A DNA stretch of 64,000 nt from Camarhynchus parvulus (Eukaryota > Chordata > Aves > Passeriformes > Thraupidae). Below, one piece after another: positions 1-53,879 of this stretch; within the stretch, counting starts at the first letter, position 1; every line of letters begins with the position of its first letter. The stretch covers positions 15,295,820-15,359,819 of the forward strand of contig NC_044582.1 in assembly GCF_901933205.1 (NCBI RefSeq), written 5' to 3'. The position numbers and the translations under genes are program-made. Under the pieces are notes generated by a model. It was given only the letters and a program-made list of their open reading frames with translations. It had not been told where the DNA came from and ran no database searches.

Positions 1-131
1 ACCTACAAGAAGTGTTTGGACAGCACTCTCAGGCCCATGGTGTGATTTCTGTGATGTCCTGTACAGGGCCAGGAACTGGACTTAGATGATCCTTATGGGT
101 CTCTTCCAACTTAGGTTATTCTGTGATTCTA
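1..131 (+). repeat. CR1 LINE 3' end fragment
   Basis: The segment ends with the CR1 signature gggtctcttccaactt followed by ttctgtgattct, the avian CR1 3' terminus. It is diverged and is cut by the window edge on its left. Confidence 0.8.
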
Positions 132-1791
132 CCAATAAATATTACGATAATTTAGAAAAATTAGAAAGGGGTTAAAAAATGGCGTTTACATTCCACTGTT
201 TCTCATCAGCATTGTCTTTCTCTCCCTTCCTGCAACCTGATGGCAGCACAGAATTGTGCATTCAATCCCTGCCATGCATATAAGCAAAATACTGATAAAT
301 GGGATTCTCCCTGTTCCTTTGCAGCACCCAGCTGGCTAAACCAGTGCTGGAGAGGGATGCAAGCCAGCAGCTGATTCCTCTGCCCCTGGAAAATCTCCAC
401 CTGTCTCCCCCCTGACACTGGCTCTCCATTACATGCCAGTCATGCTTTCACCTACCTCCAATGCAAATCCATCCCAGCAGGAGCTATAAACAGGGCCAAC
501 AGCAAAGTGATAATGCAACTTCTGCTGTGCCATGCATGCTGCAGCCTCAGAGTAACAGCATGAAAGGAAATCCTTCCAGGGGGTTCCACAGTGAGCTCTG
601 TGAGCTCTGCCACCATAGACTACTGAGATGGTACCAGTGAGCTGCCACCAGCCTCCCACACCTCTCAGGGTGGCTCTGCTGTGTCAGGATGGCAGCTGGT
701 GGCAGCTACAGAGCAGTTGGCAAACCTTTAGCCCTTTAGAGGAAACCATTCTGCAGCACCTGTCTGTAAGAACCAAATGCTCTCATGGAGATTTTCCCCG
801 GCTGCACAATACTGTAAACGTTCCTGAAGAACAAATTGTGTTGTTTTGAAAGGATAAATGACTCTCATCTCATTCTGTCCATGCAAGAGCAGTGCAGGAG
901 GCTTTAATGACTATCTTTCATTGCTTTTTGAATGTGTGTTTATGCACAGTTTGGATATAAGGAGTGGAAGGAAAAGGAGAACAGAAATGAGGAAAATTTA
1001 GATCTATGTGTCGGGCTGAATGAGCATAGCAGCAGCTTTTACCACACAACCAAATTTTCCACTGCCTGTAAAGCCTCACAGTAGCTGCACACAGTCAATA
1101 TTTGATAGACAAGTTGGCAAAGCTCTTACATCTCACATTACCTGCTTGCTACACAGCAGACTGGCTTGTAGGCAGTTGGGCTGCAGGAATCCACATTTGG
1201 GAAACACCAGTCTGGCTTCTCCCTTGGACCTGTGCCCTGGGGACAGGATGGGAACAGCCCTGGCTTCTCAGCTCTCACTGTCACAAGCAATAGAGCAGAG
1301 GGGGATAGAATTGCTTTCCAACATTGAAGGAAAACCTTCAGGCTCCATCATTCATGCAGAATTTCTATGGATAAAGGTGCACAACCAGGATATCCACTGC
1401 ATTTACCAACCTATCTGCATTTATTCAACCAGCTTGGCACTGCCTGTGTGTCACAGCCTGCAGCTGGATCTCAAACACGATCTCCATGGCAGGACTGGCT
1501 AGGAGCAGCACCAAATCCTGCATTCCCCTCGAGCTGGTGACACTCTCTCCCAGCCTCCTGCTTGGGCACTCCCTGAAATCAGCTGAGGGCCAGACCCCAA
1601 AGATGCAGAACAGGACATTAATGAACTTGACAGATGAAAAAAAAACCTAAAAATTTAAAGGAGTGACTTCATCAGTCATCAAATATTGATTTGTCCTAGA
1701 TCTGAGAATACAAGGAATCACACTCCAGAACATAATGTGCAGTGGGAAAAAACATTAAGGAAATAGTTCATCATTTCACAGGCTATTTATT

Positions 1792-1856
1792 CATATATAT
1801 ATGAATAGCAGATCTATCTCTCTCTCTCTCTCTCTTATATATATATATAAATATAC
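1792..1856. repeat. (TA)n-(TC)n-(TA)n microsatellite
   Basis: A short TA run is followed by about 9-10 TC units (1817-1835) and then TA units to about 1850. It is a likely length-polymorphic compound microsatellite. Confidence 0.9.
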
Positions 1857-4800
1857 TTATCCAGCAGGGAAAACACAATTGGTAGGATCAAAAATGTCAT
1901 TCCTTAAAAGCACCTCCAGAATCTCCAAAGCAATCCTTGAATTGGGCCTCCCATAAGGGAAAAAATATTGTTGAAAAATACAGAAAACATTCCTGCTTCT
2001 TTCAGCTTGTCTGACAGAACACCTATGGATCAGCAGATCAATGATCCAGGAACATAACTCTGTTGAAATATTCCTGATGTGGTGAGCATTAATGGCTCAG
2101 AATAGGCCTATAGGGTCTCACCCATCAGTGCACCTGCAGCAATTCAGAAAACTGTAGCATCTCTGAAAGTGCCATCAGCCCATTAAACCACAGATCTACA
2201 GAAGTACCTCTCTCTAAAGGAGCAGCAAAATCTGATTTGATTTGGCAGACTCAAATAACCTTATCAGAGCTATAAACTAAATTATCTTCAAAGGTGCTTA
2301 TGGGGGCTTTGGATCGTGTTGAAAACCCCACACCTTTTGCGTGCTGTGAATCCAGAACTCCAATGGATAAACCAAGATTCCATTCACAAATTCATGTCAA
2401 AACAACACAGAAAAACCTTCCCCCATAGCCCAGCCAGCCTTCCCCATCCATCAGGGTCTCTCCCCAGAAAGAGAACATCCAAAGGGGATTGGATCTGTGC
2501 CATCACTGCTCAAGGGTACAAGGGGGAAAAGACACAACATTTAGAGCTATACCCAATCCATATTTTAAAGGTTTCCCTGCAAAAATGCTTACAGATATTT
2601 GGACAAAGCCTCTTTAAAATAGAAACTAAAATATTGATACATTAATCATAAATAAACATGTACCACAAATGCAGCTCTGTAAGAAGAGGCCTGAAAGGTA
2701 TTGTAAACAGCTCAAAAAATTTCTCCTTGCATGAGCTCCAACACTCCAGATCTGTTCGTTGCTAGGCTTAATTTTCATTCATGTGAAAAAAAGGTTTTGC
2801 TAAAAGAATGCAAATATCCCTGTGCTTCATAAAAGAAAGTTCCTTTTTTGACATGATTACCCTAATCTAATTAAAAACTGTGCTTGTCACATCTTGGAAA
2901 ATTAACTGTCTTCACACAGGGCGAATGCTATCATTTCAAGAGGTCACAATAAATTACTTATAAACAAGAAAACAAAATTAATTCCTGATCTAAGCACCAA
3001 ATTCTTTACAGACCTAATTAAAGAGCAAAACTCAGCATCCTAAAGTGACTCTGAACAGAAATCTGCAGAATAGAAGTCTGTGTGTTTAAGGGAACAACTC
3101 AACACATTTGGGAAAGAGATGGAAAGCACCAAATGAATAATATAAAAGATGAGAGGATTTTATGCAAATGCAATATGAATATCAATACACCCCAACACTA
3201 GAAGAGTGAGTGCATCATTATTGTGGAAACTGGGGAATTGGCTTTGTTGTCATTCAATGCCAAAAATCAATGCTCAGTATCCTTTTCTCATGACACTGTT
3301 ACAATTCATAAATTATTAACTGGAGTCTTTTGTAAAAAGTTCCTGTTCACAAGGTTACTCTGTAAGTTAAAATGTTTGTTTGCCCTCAGATCTCTACTGT
3401 AAAGCATCTGTGGGTAGATTTACATGATGAAGTTGATAGATTTGTATTTTGACAGTACATCTGTCATCCTCGCTTCCCGTGTCAAGGGGTCAGGTGTGCA
3501 CTTGGTGTTATCAGGTGGCTCATTAGTGTCCTGTGGGATGTGCTACCTTGTCTGCTTTGCTTTAAGTGACAAAAAACATTCTTTCCAGCCCTTGCTGCAG
3601 GAATTCACATCCCCTCCGCAATTGTTTGTGTTTTCCTTCTGTCAGAGGATTGGATTCTTAGCACATGAACAGAGAGAACATCTCTGGACACAGCACCATG
3701 TGGGGGCAGAGCTCAATCCTTCACACACACCCTGATCCATCTGAAGGTGGGAGTACCCCCGTGGCCTCTTCTTTACAAGGCCTGGAATACATATTTAGAC
3801 ACTCAGCACAGCCACATTACATCTTGCACCATTCCTGTGTAAAAAATGCACATTATGCAGAGGCAAGAAGCCCTGAGCTCACTGCTAACCACGGGCAGGC
3901 ACTTGTGCTCCCTGCAGGGGCAGCACCTAATCCTCAGGCTCTGAAAGCCATGGGCTACTGCAGGAGGAAGCAGCTTTCCCATGACTTTCCAAGGGCCCTG
4001 TAAAAGTTGTTGAAAGCAGCAGTACATTCCTCTGCTCTTCCTGCACTATTCCTCACGGATTTGCTAATGCCTCCTGCTGACTGCAGGCACATCTTCAAAA
4101 GGCAGAGAGAGAACATCATTGTGCATTCATCTGCACCCGTGTGAACTCATCAGCTCCAGGAGTTCCACAGGAATCCCAGTGACAGCAGAGTTTAGTCCTG
4201 TGCATAGCAGGGCTGTTTTACAAAGCACCGATTTTATTTTGTTGGGAGTTAGAGTAATGCATTTTACATTGATTTTACCACTGTAGTAGATTACTTTGTG
4301 AGCTACTTAATTTAAAGAATAAGCAAACAGCTGACAATTTTGCTTGCAAATCACTTGTTCTGGTGAATTTTAAGCAGTGGGAATATTTGTCGAAAAACGT
4401 GGTAAAGAAAAAATCATCGTGATTCTGTAAACTGGAAAATCACCCAGTGCACAAGCTTGGGTGGATCTGCAAAGTACTGTACAGCACATAAATAGACTCT
4501 GTACCTAATTTTGTGTTGCCTTTTAGGCTCTTTTTCCACTGCTGTAATGTTCATCTCCTTCTCACGATGGCTCATGGATGGCCTCGTAGATGTTCCTTTA
4601 AGTTGCATGAAAATTATTTTGCAATTTATTGTGGCGCTCTAAGGCCTCAGCCACATGAAGGGCACAGGTTAAGAGCCCTTGAAATGTCTTGAATAATGCT
4701 TTGTATCAATAACATGAAGCGTCTTGAGGTAAAGTTATCTTACCCATGTCACACTGCCACTCTTCTGGCTCACTGAGAGCATTTGTGGGGTTGGATGAAC

Positions 4801-7800
4801 TTTGCCCCTCACAGATTTCTTTTCATGTCTGAGCCAGCCACTCCCTCTACTCAGAAGACCCAGTAAGAAGTTTCCTGACTGGAAGGCATTTCTGTGAAAA
4901 ACCTCTCTGGTGGTTCAAAGTTTTTTTAAAAATAGGAAAAAAAGTACATCCACCCATAGCCTTGAACTGCAAAGAGCACAAATCAGGATTCTGTAGCCAA
5001 GAGCCATCAATGGGATCCCCAAAACTTCACCCAGGCAGAACACTAAAGAGCAGAAGGGATGCTGAACTACTACAATTTATACAATTTTGTGTAAATTCCT
5101 GGACCAACCCATGCAACCTCATGGCAGCATAGATTGTGATCAAGTGAAGCTCAGCTCCAGTGAGCAAACAAAACATTTGTGTTCCTATTTCTCTGCTGGA
5201 GGACTTCAGTGCATAAACAGCAAGCATGTAAGTGGGGCCAGTTCTGCAAAATTTCATTCACAAAGACAAAAAAGTATATCCCAAAATTAAGAAGGCACTG
5301 CAAGTGTTGGATTATCCAGTGTCCCTAAATACCTTCAATGAGGCAGATACAATGCAGACTATGGCTGAGACAGACAACAGAGAGTTAAGAGAGCTTTAAA
5401 TCTGCAACCTTCACAGCAGCCTGAGGTACCTCACCTTGCTTTATAACCAAAAGGAAATGTACCAGCATTTCAGCTGAAGCCCAGTGTCCTGGTAAGATCA
5501 CTGCTTAACCACTTGTGATCTGACCATGCTCTTAGATACCATCCAAAATGGAAAACCAACACTGGCTAGAAGAGATTTATAAATCTCTGAGCTTCAGTCA
5601 CAGAAAAGTGTACAAAGACTGAAGTTGCAAGCTGTTACGGAATGGCACAGGAGAGTGAAAACAGAGCTGATTTTCCACTTAAGTCTCCCTCACATCTGCA
5701 CCTTTTACAAGTCATTACTTCTCAAAGGACCAGAAATATATATTCATTTCCAGGACCCATCTTGGGCTGGTAAAATGCAACTTTGGCTTTTCAAAGGCTT
5801 GAGCCTCCACATTCAGAGCAGGCTGTAGTCATTTTTCTGGCAGCATGTCACTGACTATCATTTTGTATAAATGATTGTAATAACAATATGCTACCAATAA
5901 AACATGCTACCAAAACTGCTCTTCCTTTGAGTGCATGTAATTTCTGGGTATTAATGGGAATGTCACACTCATACACACAGAGCACAGCAGAATGGCCCCT
6001 GAAGTGTTTTTACTCAATTTCTCCTGGTGGGTGACTTTGTCTTCACAACCATAATAAAGCTGTGGTACTTTATAAAATGCAAAAGGTCTCCTGAAGGTTG
6101 GTACATGCTGTTATTTTAACCCCCGTTTGTGAAATTTCATACAAATTAGAAAAATCCAGTAACTGAGACATATTCACATAGCAGAGTTCTAGACTCTAAA
6201 ATACAAGCTGTTAACTCTGCCCAGGCACTTTTTTTGTTTGTCTTTTTACGTAACTTTAACAGCAAAAAACATAAAGGAAATTATTTGGAGATATACTGCT
6301 TATTCATCAAGGCAAAGTCATCATCTAGAAAAAAGGCTCCAAGGTTTATCATTGTTTAGTTAATCCTGCTCTTGAAAATGAGATTCTGAAACTCTAAGGT
6401 AACTGAAGTGAAAAAGAGTACATACTTCATATTTGCAGGTGTAGGATTCTCATTTCCAGGCAGTGAGAATCCCTGCAGCCTTAACCTTCAAAAAACTACC
6501 CTCCTGAACATCACCAATATATTCCAAATTCCAAGGTGAGCACATCCATTCTGAGTTTGTCCAGAATTATTACCCCAATGCATTGCTGAGAGACAAAGAA
6601 CTGCTTTTTGCAGCACAGTAAGTGACATTACTACAGTTTAGAGGTACTAATTTATCCCAAATATTTGTTACAGGATCATCTCTATCTCAATAGATATAGA
6701 AGCATCTATTGTTATGACAGAAGTCTTAACTGTTCTCTTACCTCAGGGTCTTTTCAGTCTGCCAGCAAACTGTGAGTCTTCAAAGCCATTTTCTATTGTT
6801 GGAGTTTTGTTATAAACTAACCCTTGAGAAAATTTACAGCAAGTGTAAAAATTTATCACTCTTTTTAGATCCAGATTTGAACAAAAATCCTTGAAGATAA
6901 GACTTAGAGGTAAATGGAAAATGGAAAAAATCTATCCTGAATTTAACAGAGTTGTAGGATGCAAGGGAAACCTTGAAGGGAGTTATATTATGATAATTTA
7001 ATTTCTAGATAAATAAAATGCCACCGATCTAGTTTAATCTATATATTCAAGCATTTATTTTGATACCACAGATATTTCCTTATCTAGCTGGAGAAGACAA
7101 GGATGATGGTAAGGAATGGCTGAGGAGTGAGCAGTGGCACTTTCTGCTCAAAGTGAGACAGGATGGAGATGAAGCTGCTCACCAGTCAGTCCTGGCAGTG
7201 TTCAACACTCCCAAAAACCACCAATGGCAGATGCCAAATAAAGCACATAATTCTGGCAATCTGTGTTCAAAAATATTCACCAAAACTGCAAGGAGGGCTA
7301 CAAAGACAGATAGAGGGGAGAAAAAAGGCCATGAAGAAGCCACAGCTATTTTATGCCTACTCAAATGTCACCTGGATGAAAGGAAAGGCATGAAAGCAGG
7401 GTCATCCTGATGAGGGACAAAAAGAACACAGTTAAGAAATAAAATAAAGGTATAATCAGAATATGAATCAGCTCAGCTTGGATATTAATATAACACTGAG
7501 AAGTGAGTGTTTGGAACTGCATGGAAAGACATTGCCACTTTTAGAGCAAGAGGATTATTCTCTGAACCAGCACAGGAGAGAGTCTGTCCAAACAAAACCC
7601 TGGGTGTGATGACCCACAGGATTTAGCCCCCAGAAGCTCAACAGTGGGAGCAGCCAGAGGCTGCAAAGAGCTGGTGAGGATTGCTGCTTACCAAAACTGC
7701 TCTTCTAGAAGCAGCAGTGAGACACAGACTGTTCCAGAGAGAGCACACCAAGGATCTGAGGCACGGATCTCTTCCACTGGCAGAGCAGCTGGCACAGATT

Positions 7801-8571
7801 TAATTCTGCTGCCTCTCAGCAGAAGGGCAGAGCTGGTGTCAGATGCCAGACAACAGCACTGGAAGCAGCAGCACTGCTCCAAAAAGAGAGGCAGGCAAAC
7901 ATCACAGCATCTGTGCAACGAGTCAGAAAAGACTGTAAATCGACCCAAGACCCCCTGGAACAAAGCTCCTTTAGGAATATAAAATCTCTGCCATGGGCTG
8001 GGCTTCTAGGAAGGCAAGCCATTCATTTGGGCTGTATTTCATAATCCCCTGCTACCAAATTTACATTATAGTTTTCCCCTTTACTCAGTGACAGCAAAAC
8101 CACCTTCCAGGGGCCATTTCAGGGCATGTGACATACTGCACCCCGTTAGGGTAGGACTGAATTACAGAAGTTCTGGTTTTGTTCTCAATTCCACCACAAA
8201 TCCAGTATATGACCACTGGAAAGTAACTTATTTTCTTGTATTTACCTTCAAAAATAGACAACTTTTCTCTAAAACTCTTTTTTTTCCCCACCTAGAACAT
8301 CTCAGCAACGGTTTTAACTAAACATCACCATAGAACACTTACCAAAATAAATAAATTGCAGTTACGGGTCAATACTGTACAAATAGCAAATGAAAAGGAT
8401 CTTCCCTGATGACACCATGAATATATATGCAGAGAAACAATAGAAATAGTAAAGGTAATTTTAAAATTTAATCAGAAAATCAAAACAATGGAAAAATATT
8501 GGGAATGTAGAGCTCATTAGCGCCAAGATTAATTTATTATTTTTCTGGCTCACAAAAAGAGAAGAAAAATA

Positions 8572-8600
8572 TTTTTTTTTTTTTTCTTTTTTAAAAAAAA
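8572..8600. repeat. Poly-T / poly-A block
   Basis: A run of 14 T is followed by C, six T and eight A. This is low-complexity sequence and could fold back on itself. Confidence 0.9.
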
Positions 8601-9464
8601 CACTATATTCCCCACCTGTAATCAAAAAAAAAATGAAAAAGTGATAAACCAAGGAAAAGAAAACCAAAAACCACAGGGCCAGATCCTTCCACCACTGACT
8701 CTGGTGGAATTAACTGGCTGAATGCTCCCACTCATTCCAGCAAATCAGAAGTTAATAGTTATGACCCTGAACAGCTTCCCACTGCTGATGGGATCTTTCC
8801 CCTACACTGGAGAGTTTATGCACAATGACTTACATTAGTACTAGACAGCTTTTTTTTTCCACCTTTCAGTCTCTATAAAAATTGGATGTGCATTGTTACC
8901 CCAATATTTACATAAAGCATAACAATGACTTCTGTCTCTGGGTCACCAGCAGTTCATCTGCACCACTGCACTTCAGTCTGCTGCAATGTCAGGGGGAGCA
9001 GACTGGCTACAGCTTCACCTCTACCCTCTATTCTATTTATGAAGACTGATGACAAAAAATCTCTAACAGGCAAATAAGAAAAAGAGCATGAAATGCATCT
9101 ACAATAATAGGGAACAATTATGTGTCTCAAAATGTAACCACTTGGAAATTCAGTCTGTCAAGTAACTGGACATTTAATTATTATAATCATTCTAAACAAG
9201 AACTAATTGAAACTGAAGATTCACTTTTATCTAGAATTTTGCTTATGAATTTTAAGTATGTTACCTATTAGGATGCAACCAAAGCAATGAAAATCCAAAC
9301 AAATTACTCCCCTTCCAGTAAACCTTCCTCATGCAGTACAAGCCTGCTCTCCTTTTTTTGAGGCATCTCAATGAATATTTCTAGCTAATGGCTAAATTCT
9401 TTTCCATATCTAGATTCAAAGAGGCAAGGAATATGTATACTTTGCTATTCCCCTAGAGAATGGA

Positions 9465-10273
9465 TTTATTTTAGGACAAGAAAAACTATGCCTGCTTTCA
9501 AATTTTATCTCTTCCTCATGCTTTCCTGCCATCACTTATGAATGTAAAGGTTAAACTACCTAGAACTATCTAAGGAAATAAATCTAATTGCACAGCTATA
9601 ACCAAAGTTTGCCCTACAATAATTGCTACTAATTCTATAAGTTCCATCTTTTCACCTTCATACCACCTTGATAGGTACTAAATTACAGTTGAAAATACAC
9701 TAAGACATAATTTACTAACACAGTCCCATCAATTCACTGGGATCAGCTTTGTATTTTTATGTTTTACTGTATGCAAGAAACACCTCAGACAAATCCATAG
9801 AATCATAGATGTTGAGAAGACCTTAGAGATCATCTGTACCAGTTCTAACATCAGCATTTTCTTTCTATGATCCCCTAAGTTACATTCATGACCTAAACTC
9901 ATTTAAAACAATTTTACATATCTTTGTGTCATTAGGAAAGTCTTATCCTTGGTGCACCACAAGAAGCTCAGGTGTGTTCTTCCACAATTTTCAGCCAGGT
10001 CTCAGATCCTTGGGAATCCAAGATGCATTTCAGGTCGAACCAAATCTCACTGGTTTTTCTTGTGAGATTGTAATGGGCCACTGAATAGCAAAATCCAGAT
10101 TCAGGAGCTGCAGCCACAGTCAAAAGGGGAAGTGCTGTCCCTTTTTCCCAACTCCTTTGCAAGTTCAAAGGGTGAAGTCAATACCAGCATGACAAAAAAG
10201 GGTCTCTGTGTGACAGCCAAGGAACAGTTCCACATGCCATAGTTCTGGGAGTGGCCCTCAGGTTTAGCCTTTG
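9465..10273 (-). other. TAFA4: TAFA4 3' UTR (extent uncertain)
   Basis: The terminal exon continues past the stop. The first AATAAA on the minus strand after the stop is at 9470-9465, giving a 3' UTR of about 0.8 kb. ATTAAA near 9179 and AATAAA at 8538-8533 are possible later sites. A decayed CR1 fragment lies within this stretch. No transcript evidence fixes the end. Confidence 0.35.
9798..9960 (-). repeat. Decayed CR1 LINE 3' fragment
   Basis: It begins with the reverse-oriented CR1 tail (ccatagaatcatagatgttgagaagacctt) in broken form, then agagatcatctgtaccagttc. Identity then fades. If the 3' UTR estimate is right, this lies within TAFA4 3' UTR. Confidence 0.6.
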
Positions 10274-50839
<40,566 letters not shown>

Positions 50840-51956
50840 CCTGGAGGCAGAAAAGGAAGCAGTTGAGTGAAAGAACAATGCAAGTAGGGAATAACATAAA
50901 AACGATGTGCGGAAGGAAAAGCTGAAGGGATGCTGAAGAATAACTGATGTGGGTTATTGCAAGGCAACACTCACAAAGTCATATTCATTACTGGGTTGGG
51001 ATCAATTCTTTGTTAAGGACATTCTATAATTAGAAGCAATGTCTATCACACATCACATTACCCACAAACACATGTTTATAATAACACATTATGAGCGCCA
51101 TGCAGTTCTATGAATCTGAGATAAGGGATGGGTTCTTTTGTCTTTTCTCAAGGTCCAGCCAGATTCAAATTTAAACATACACATTTATGAGTTGTGCTAC
51201 TATTTTTAAACTGCATCTCCCCCAGTGACAGAAAAAATAATGTCATTTTTACTTAACACTTCTCAGGATATATTTACTAAATAAATATATAATACAATAA
51301 TTTACTGTAATATAATATCAAATTTACTGTAGCCTTGCACAGTTCTGGGCTGGGTCTGGCAAACACACAATATTTGGGAGATTTCCTGGAGATCATCCAG
51401 TTTGCTGAGGGTAAAACCCTCATGAAGCAGCACCTCAGTCAAACATGCAAGGCCTCATTTCTCTGCCAGGGTGTTGGAAACGGCATTTCAGAAAGCATTT
51501 GCTCTAAAGAAGGTGTTGTTACTCTTATTCATGTTATTCTTAGAACTAAGATCCCAAATCCTCCATCATTTTTCTGCAAATATCTGGAATTAAATCCCTC
51601 AATAGCTTATGTTATGCCATTCATCACACAGAAAGGGAATCTAATCATCTTTTTAAACTGAGTTATGATGATTTATTGCTTGCATGATACATAAACGGGC
51701 GTTATGTACTTGAACCCTTAGATACTGTGTTCCACAATTTCAGCAAATTCTGCAAGCAGGAATACATCAAATTAATTAAAGGCAATTTATAGATTTGCAT
51801 AAATTGAAGCAAATACTGTTTTCATGGCAGTGACGTTAGTCTGCAGTTAATCAGCATGCTGGGATTTGGGCAAGCCTATCACAAGTTTATTTGCACCAAA
51901 ATCTCCTTTGGGAACTGCTTTTCCTCTGCAGATTCCAGCTCTGAATCTTCCAAGTG

Positions 51957-52058
51957 TTTTCTAAAACAAAATTATCTGTATATCTTGAAAATACCTAAGA
52001 CTAGGTATTTTCTAATACAAAATTATCTGTATATCTTGAAAATATGTAAGCTAATCCA
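51957..52058. repeat. 51-bp tandem duplication
   Basis: Two adjacent 51-bp copies, both containing CAAAATTATCTGTATATCTT. The first ~37 bases differ at only one position; the 3' parts have diverged. Intronic. Confidence 0.9.
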
Positions 52059-52892
52059 ATGTTCAAGTGCTGAAGAAACAAATTTTAAAAAAAGAAAACC
52101 CAAGCAACATAAGCCTTAGACAGCTCTACTGTCACAATCAGGTGACACACTTGGATGTTGTTTAAATTTGATAAACATCTACCAATGAAACCAAAACAGA
52201 GGCCATGTTTTCTCTCTTAAAATTGCTCACACAATCTCCCTTTTCACGCTTTGCAGAACAATATTTTTCCTCTAATTGCAAGTGTTGATAAAGCCCAAAC
52301 AAATAAAAAAACGCACTTATTAATATCAAAAGTTAAGATAGCAGAAGCCTGCTGCAAGTAAATATATTTTAGCAACAGATTCTGGTTTACACTGTAGAAA
52401 GAAATACATTGGTGCAAACTCCTGCACCTTCAGCCCACAATTTAAAAAAAAATACATAAATATTGCAAAAAAAACAGCTCACCCATGTCTACAGATTTCA
52501 GAGAATAAAAATTATACATAAAAGCCACACTTTAAGCACTGACTTGGCAAGAGGGTACCTTTTCTGGCTTTAAGAAGATGCTCTGTTTTGAGCCCAATAT
52601 ATTTCCATGCTGAATGCAGGAACAAACACCCTGCTGGCCTTTTACAGCTGTATGTAGGAGACTTCTGTGAGCGTGAATCAAGCCCAGAAGATAAAGACAT
52701 CACTGCTCCTCATCCACCCAATAAGTGCCCTCTTCTGGAGCACTCCCAGGCTAATTCAGAGCAGCTGAACCAAATTCACCTCTTGCATGCAGCCAAACCC
52801 ATAATGTCACTGCAGCTAATGGGATTGAGTCACTGTGAAACCAGCATAAATGTCACTATTGCTGTTGGTCCAGTATTAGCCTAAGAAAACTG

Positions 52893-53055
52893 CCTGGTAA
52901 GTTCTAAAATCAAAGTACCATTTCAGATTTTGGTCATCCAAATCTTTCCCAGGTGACTGAACTTCTTTTTTATTTTTTTTTTTTTTAGGAGAGGGCTAAA
53001 TTTAACCTTCGTTTTCTTGGCTTCTCCGTGAGAAACAAACAGGTTACAGCTCATG
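52893..53055. repeat. Direct repeat copy A
   Basis: Starts CCTGGTAAGTTCTAAAATCA and ends GGTTACAGCTCATG. It is roughly 80-85% identical by eye to 54575-54736, in the same orientation. It holds a long T tract ending in TTTTTTAGGAGAG. It lies on the intron side of the TAFA4 5' exon. Confidence 0.9.
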
Positions 53056-53879
53056 AACAGGATGTCATCATCTGCTCAGCTTCCAACCCCATCCCTCTGT
53101 TGCTCTAAATGCAAACACTCAGATCTGATCCAAGCATCACCCCAGCTCTGGTGTGACTCTGATGTATCACCATGAAGACACAAACCTTCCTCCAGCTTTC
53201 CTGTGGAATTAAACGCCCCAGCTCAGGCACTCTGAACATGCCATTTCTGGTGGGAGGGGGTGGAAGGGGCAGGTGTGATGATGGACAGGTCCCAAATCAT
53301 GCTCAACAGCTGCTGTTCCAGCATTTTAGTGGACTCAGGTGGTCCCACCATTCCCAGCGCAGCAGAAAAACTGGTTTCAGTGGAAATAGTCTTGTACTGA
53401 CCTATTTCCAAAAGTTTTCCCCAGCTGAGTTTGACTCTTTTGAGACATTAAACAAGGAACGTGAAACCAGGGCTCATCAGGTTAACAGGGTAACCTCAGC
53501 CCTGAGTAAGAACATTCAATTCCAGGAATAAGTGTATCACCACAAAGCACCCACTCGGTCATATCCAAACTGAAAGGCTGCTAAAAGCATCCAGTCCATC
53601 CAAAGGACACATCTGCAGGCTTTAGTCTGCCTTGCAGGTAGACAGAACACAAGTTTTCAGCCTGCTAATGTAAAGAAATACAAGAGGATCTTTGAAAAGG
53701 CAGAGAAAAAATGAAATTTGGCAGACAGATGCAGCAAGGGGCGCTGAGCCCTTCAGCGTCAGTGGGCTGCTGCTTTCAGAAATGTCAAGCCTTCATTCTC
53801 TATTGGATTCAAGTGGATATTGTTGCTAACCAGAACAGAGAATCTTCAGTGTCATTTGAAAGATAAAAAGTGCTCTTAC

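Larger units (their letters stand above)
132..9464. other. Intergenic flank downstream of TAFA4
   Basis: This is AT-rich single-copy-looking DNA with no supported exon. Visible features are a TC/TA microsatellite near 1.8 kb and a T/A homopolymer block near 8.57 kb. The ORFs here (up to 160 codons) show no domain or family similarity. Confidence 0.6.
50841..53879 (-). other. TAFA4: TAFA4 intron between the 5' exon and the signal exon
   Basis: The intron is 3039 bp, gtaaga...ctgcctccag. It contains a 51-bp tandem duplication (51957-52058) and the first copy of a ~163-bp direct repeat (52893-53055). No other gene is seen. Confidence 0.75.

Noticed and set aside
7357..7371. Alternative terminal exon candidate: pyrimidine tract plus ag|GTGACATTTGAGTAG on the minus strand, giving V-T-F-E-stop
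   Set aside because: A good-looking acceptor in the right phase, but 10285-10274 gives the exact expected V-T-R ending and is closer. Could only be a minor isoform.
53741..53754. Fourth CTCF-like word (gcaaggggcgctg region)
   Set aside because: It breaks the core at a key G and is too weak to report as a site.
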